This document shows positions 62,118 to 64,000 of a stretch of DNA of 64,000 nt, piece after piece. The notes under the pieces were generated by a model. That model saw only the letters and a program-made list of their open reading frames with translations, made no database searches and was not told the DNA's origin. This DNA comes from an uncultured Hungatella sp. (lineage in GTDB: Bacteria; Bacillota; Clostridia; Lachnospirales; Lachnospiraceae): positions 1 through 64,000 of the forward strand of contig CAJTUV010000003.1 of NCBI GenBank assembly GCA_910579515.1, in the 5' to 3' direction. The first letter of the stretch is position 1; each line of letters starts with the position of its first letter. Both the position numbers and the translations under genes were made by a program.

Positions 62118-62807
62118 ATGAAGAAAAAGAACGTTATTTTAACAGTAGGAATGGCAGCTATGCTTGCGTTTACAAGCGGTTGCTCTAAGACAGAGAGTCA
62201 GGCTCAGACCACGGCGGTACAGGAAAGCCAGGCAACACAGGAAGAAAGTCAGACTGAGGCGGCTACAGAGACGAAAGCTCCAGAGACAGAGGCTGCTGAA
62301 GTAGGAGAGGCTCCTGTTAAGATTTGGGGAACCATCACAGAAGTAGGAGATTCTACCATGACAGTTGATAACCAGTCTGAGAATTCCTCTATAGGAGAGA
62401 TTATTTTTAACATTGATCCGGAAAATACCATTATCATTGACAGCACGACAGGACTTCCGGTGGAATTGCCTCTGGTGCAGTTAGGCACTTTTGAAGCGTA
62501 TTTAGGACCGGCTATGACCATGTCCCTTCCGCCTCAGACGACTCCGGAAGTGATCATTGTCAATATTCCTGAAGATGTAACTGCTGCTCAGTTTGTGACT
62601 GCGACAGAGCCTTTGAAGGATACAGACGGAGGAAAAGTTCTTATTTGTAATGATGGAAACGAATATACATTGGCTGACTCTGTGGAGATTTCTCCATTTC
62701 TTACCAGAAATGTCGTAGTTTTGGAGGATATTGCAGCCGCTTCCCGTTGTCTGATTTGGCAGGACGCCGACGGCAAGGTGGAAAGCATTGTGCTGTTTGC
62801 CCAGTAG
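62118..62807 (+). CDS. Small lipoprotein of unknown function
   Basis: 229 residues from ATG 62118, after GAGAGGAGAA. The lipoprotein signal (MKKKNVILTVGMAAMLAFTSG-Cys) is followed by a Gln/Glu/Thr-rich spacer of about 45 residues (TTAVQESQATQEESQTEAATETKAPETEA) and a beta-rich globular domain (KIWGTITEVGDSTMTVDNQS..., ITEP-free). The domain resembles small OB-like or DUF domains seen in Lachnospiraceae lipoproteins, but I cannot name it. TATAAT at 62061-62066 is a possible -10 box. Confidence 0.75.
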   Translation: MKKKNVILTVGMAAMLAFTSGCSKTESQAQTTAVQESQATQEESQTEAATETKAPETEAAEVGEAPVKIWGTITEVGDSTMTVDNQSENSSIGEIIFNIDPENTIIIDSTTGLPVELPLVQLGTFEAYLGPAMTMSLPPQTTPEVIIVNIPEDVTAAQFVTATEPLKDTDGGKVLICNDGNEYTLADSVEISPFLTRNVVVLEDIAAASRCLIWQDADGKVESIVLFAQ

Positions 62808-62831
62808 ACTTAAAGAAAGGATTTGGGTGGG

Positions 62832-64000
62832 ATGAAACATGCAAAACCGATAACGAAAGAATTTCTTTGCCAGTGTGAAAAGGAGTATGAGGAAAGTCAG
62901 CTTTGCCGGGCTCTGACCTGCGCCTTATCAAAGGCTGATCTGGAGCATGGAGCTTTTGACGGGGAAGCGGCCAGAAAATTGGATATGACTTTTTCCATTG
63001 ACCTTGGCACTACAGGCGTGACGTCTCAGAAGGCCAGCGGCCGCTGCTGGATCTTTGCAGCCCTGAACGTACTCAGAAAGGCTGTGGCAGAGAACTGCAA
63101 TATGAAGGAGGTGGAGCTGTCTCAGAACTATATTGCCTTTTGGGATAAGTTTGAGAAGATGAACTATTTCTTGGAGTCCGTGATTGATTCTGCGGATTTG
63201 GAGGTTGGAGACAGGGTTCTGGACTGGATTTTACAGGGAGTCAGCGACGGCGGTCAGTGGGATATGATTGTGTCTCTGATTAAAAAATACGGAGTCGTTC
63301 CCAAAAGCGCCATGCCGGAGACTTGTCAGTCCTCCTCTACCAGAGTGATGAACCGTATGCTGAATCAAAAGCTTCGAAAAAATGCAATCGAACTTCGAAA
63401 AATCGTGGCGTCAGGACAGGACCCTCAGCCCCGCAAGGAGGAGATGCTAAAGGAGCTTTATAAGGCCCTGTGCATCTGCTTTGGAAAACCGGTCCAGGTT
63501 TTTGATTTTGAATATCGAGATAAGGAGAAAACCTATTTTTGTGACCGCCAAATGACCCCCCAAAGCTTCTATGAGAAATATGTGAAGCTGGATTTAGAGG
63601 ATTATGTAAGCATCATCCATGCGCCTACCAAAGATAAGCCTTACAACAAGACTTATACGGTAAAATACCTGGGAAATGTGGTGGAAGGCTTTGTTCGTCA
63701 TCTAAATGTGCCCATGGATACTTTTAAGGCTTTGGTGGTAAGTCAGTTAAAGGCGGGCCAGACGGTATGGTTTGGCAGCGACTGTTCAAAGTACGGAGAT
63801 CGGAAACAGGGCATTTGGGACCAGGATACCTACCGATATGGCGAGGTTTTAGGCGGTATTGATTTTGAGATGACCAAAGAAGATGGTCTGAACTTTGGCG
63901 ACAGCGCCATGAATCATGCCATGGTGATTGTAGGAGTCAATTTTGACGAGAACGGGAAACCGAATCGGTGGAAGATTGAGAACAGCTGGGGAGACGACGC
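62832..64000 (+). CDS. pepC: Aminopeptidase C (bleomycin-hydrolase type), cut by window end
   Basis: At least 389 residues, open at the window end. The papain-like catalytic residues are visible: Cys in SQKASGRCWIFAALNV, His in MNHAMVIVGVN and Asn in RWKIENSWGDD. VELSQNYIAFWDK, VSDGGQWDMIVSLIKKYGVVPKSAMPET and FGSDCSKYGDR are typical of PepC. The family length is about 445 residues, so roughly 55 residues are missing. It is an intracellular cysteine aminopeptidase. It begins 25 bp after the lipoprotein gene, with GAAAGGATTTGGGTGGG upstream. Confidence 0.93.
   Translation, partial: MKHAKPITKEFLCQCEKEYEESQLCRALTCALSKADLEHGAFDGEAARKLDMTFSIDLGTTGVTSQKASGRCWIFAALNVLRKAVAENCNMKEVELSQNYIAFWDKFEKMNYFLESVIDSADLEVGDRVLDWILQGVSDGGQWDMIVSLIKKYGVVPKSAMPETCQSSSTRVMNRMLNQKLRKNAIELRKIVASGQDPQPRKEEMLKELYKALCICFGKPVQVFDFEYRDKEKTYFCDRQMTPQSFYEKYVKLDLEDYVSIIHAPTKDKPYNKTYTVKYLGNVVEGFVRHLNVPMDTFKALVVSQLKAGQTVWFGSDCSKYGDRKQGIWDQDTYRYGEVLGGIDFEMTKEDGLNFGDSAMNHAMVIVGVNFDENGKPNRWKIENSWGDD

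Noticed and set aside
1..64000. CRISPR arrays, insertion sequences, rRNA genes
   Set aside because: No regularly spaced repeats, transposase frames or rRNA segments were seen on reading the window.

Overview
The window looks like a chromosome segment of an anaerobic, spore-forming Clostridia, most likely Lachnospiraceae. The basis is AGGAGG-type ribosome sites, the spore genes gpr and spoIIP, the conserved order rpsT / gpr-spoIIP-lepA-hemW, a DUF1576 membrane protein, many carbohydrate transport systems and a strictly anaerobic style of metabolism. This placement is an inference from gene content; no 16S or marker search could be run.

Region 1 (1-4314) is the right end of a prophage. It holds a tail-fibre-like cassette on the minus strand, a DUF4376-type phage protein, a CmpB-like membrane protein, a holin, a CHAP endolysin with choline-binding-like repeats, and a cluster of very small genes (an AbrB-like regulator, a coiled-coil protein, two tiny membrane or amphipathic peptides and a 55-residue protein). 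Three sigma-A promoters in that cluster carry the same palindrome in the -35/-10 spacer. The element ends in a 24-bp copy of a tRNA-Ser 3' end, the expected attachment-site scar.

Region 2 (4315-31640) is carbohydrate and signalling territory. A two-component pair (minus strand) faces an operon with a long substrate-binding lipoprotein, two ABC permeases, an HlyD-like adaptor with a long coiled coil and a free-standing MacB-type extracytoplasmic domain protein. Then come a LacI regulator, a second ABC importer operon with a phosphoesterase and another LacI regulator, and a third ABC importer operon followed by a GH32 fructosidase, tRNA-Val(GAC) and a GH2 beta-galactosidase. None of the three importers has its own ATPase. 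A DUF1576 transporter-like protein, a PHP phosphatase and a Na/phosphate symporter close the region.

Region 3 (31641-37610) is the glycolytic operon gap-pgk-tpiA-X-gpmI, where X is a HipA-like protein kinase translationally coupled to gpmI.

Region 4 (37614-46972) carries a zinc-ribbon membrane protein, an ABC exporter, a DegV protein, a histidine kinase without an adjacent regulator, a GerMN lipoprotein, ComEC and DNA polymerase III delta.

Region 5 (46911-51587, minus strand) is a compact three-gene oxidoreductase operon: a DmsB-like ferredoxin subunit, an FAD/NAD-type oxidoreductase and a DmsA-like molybdoenzyme with a TorD-like chaperone domain fused to its N terminus. It has no Tat signal and no membrane anchor.

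Region 6 (51692-64000) has rpsT with a TTG start, gpr, spoIIP, lepA, hemW, then an RpiR regulator, a beta-glucoside PTS permease and a 6-phospho-beta-glucosidase, a small lipoprotein and the start of aminopeptidase C, which runs off the window edge.
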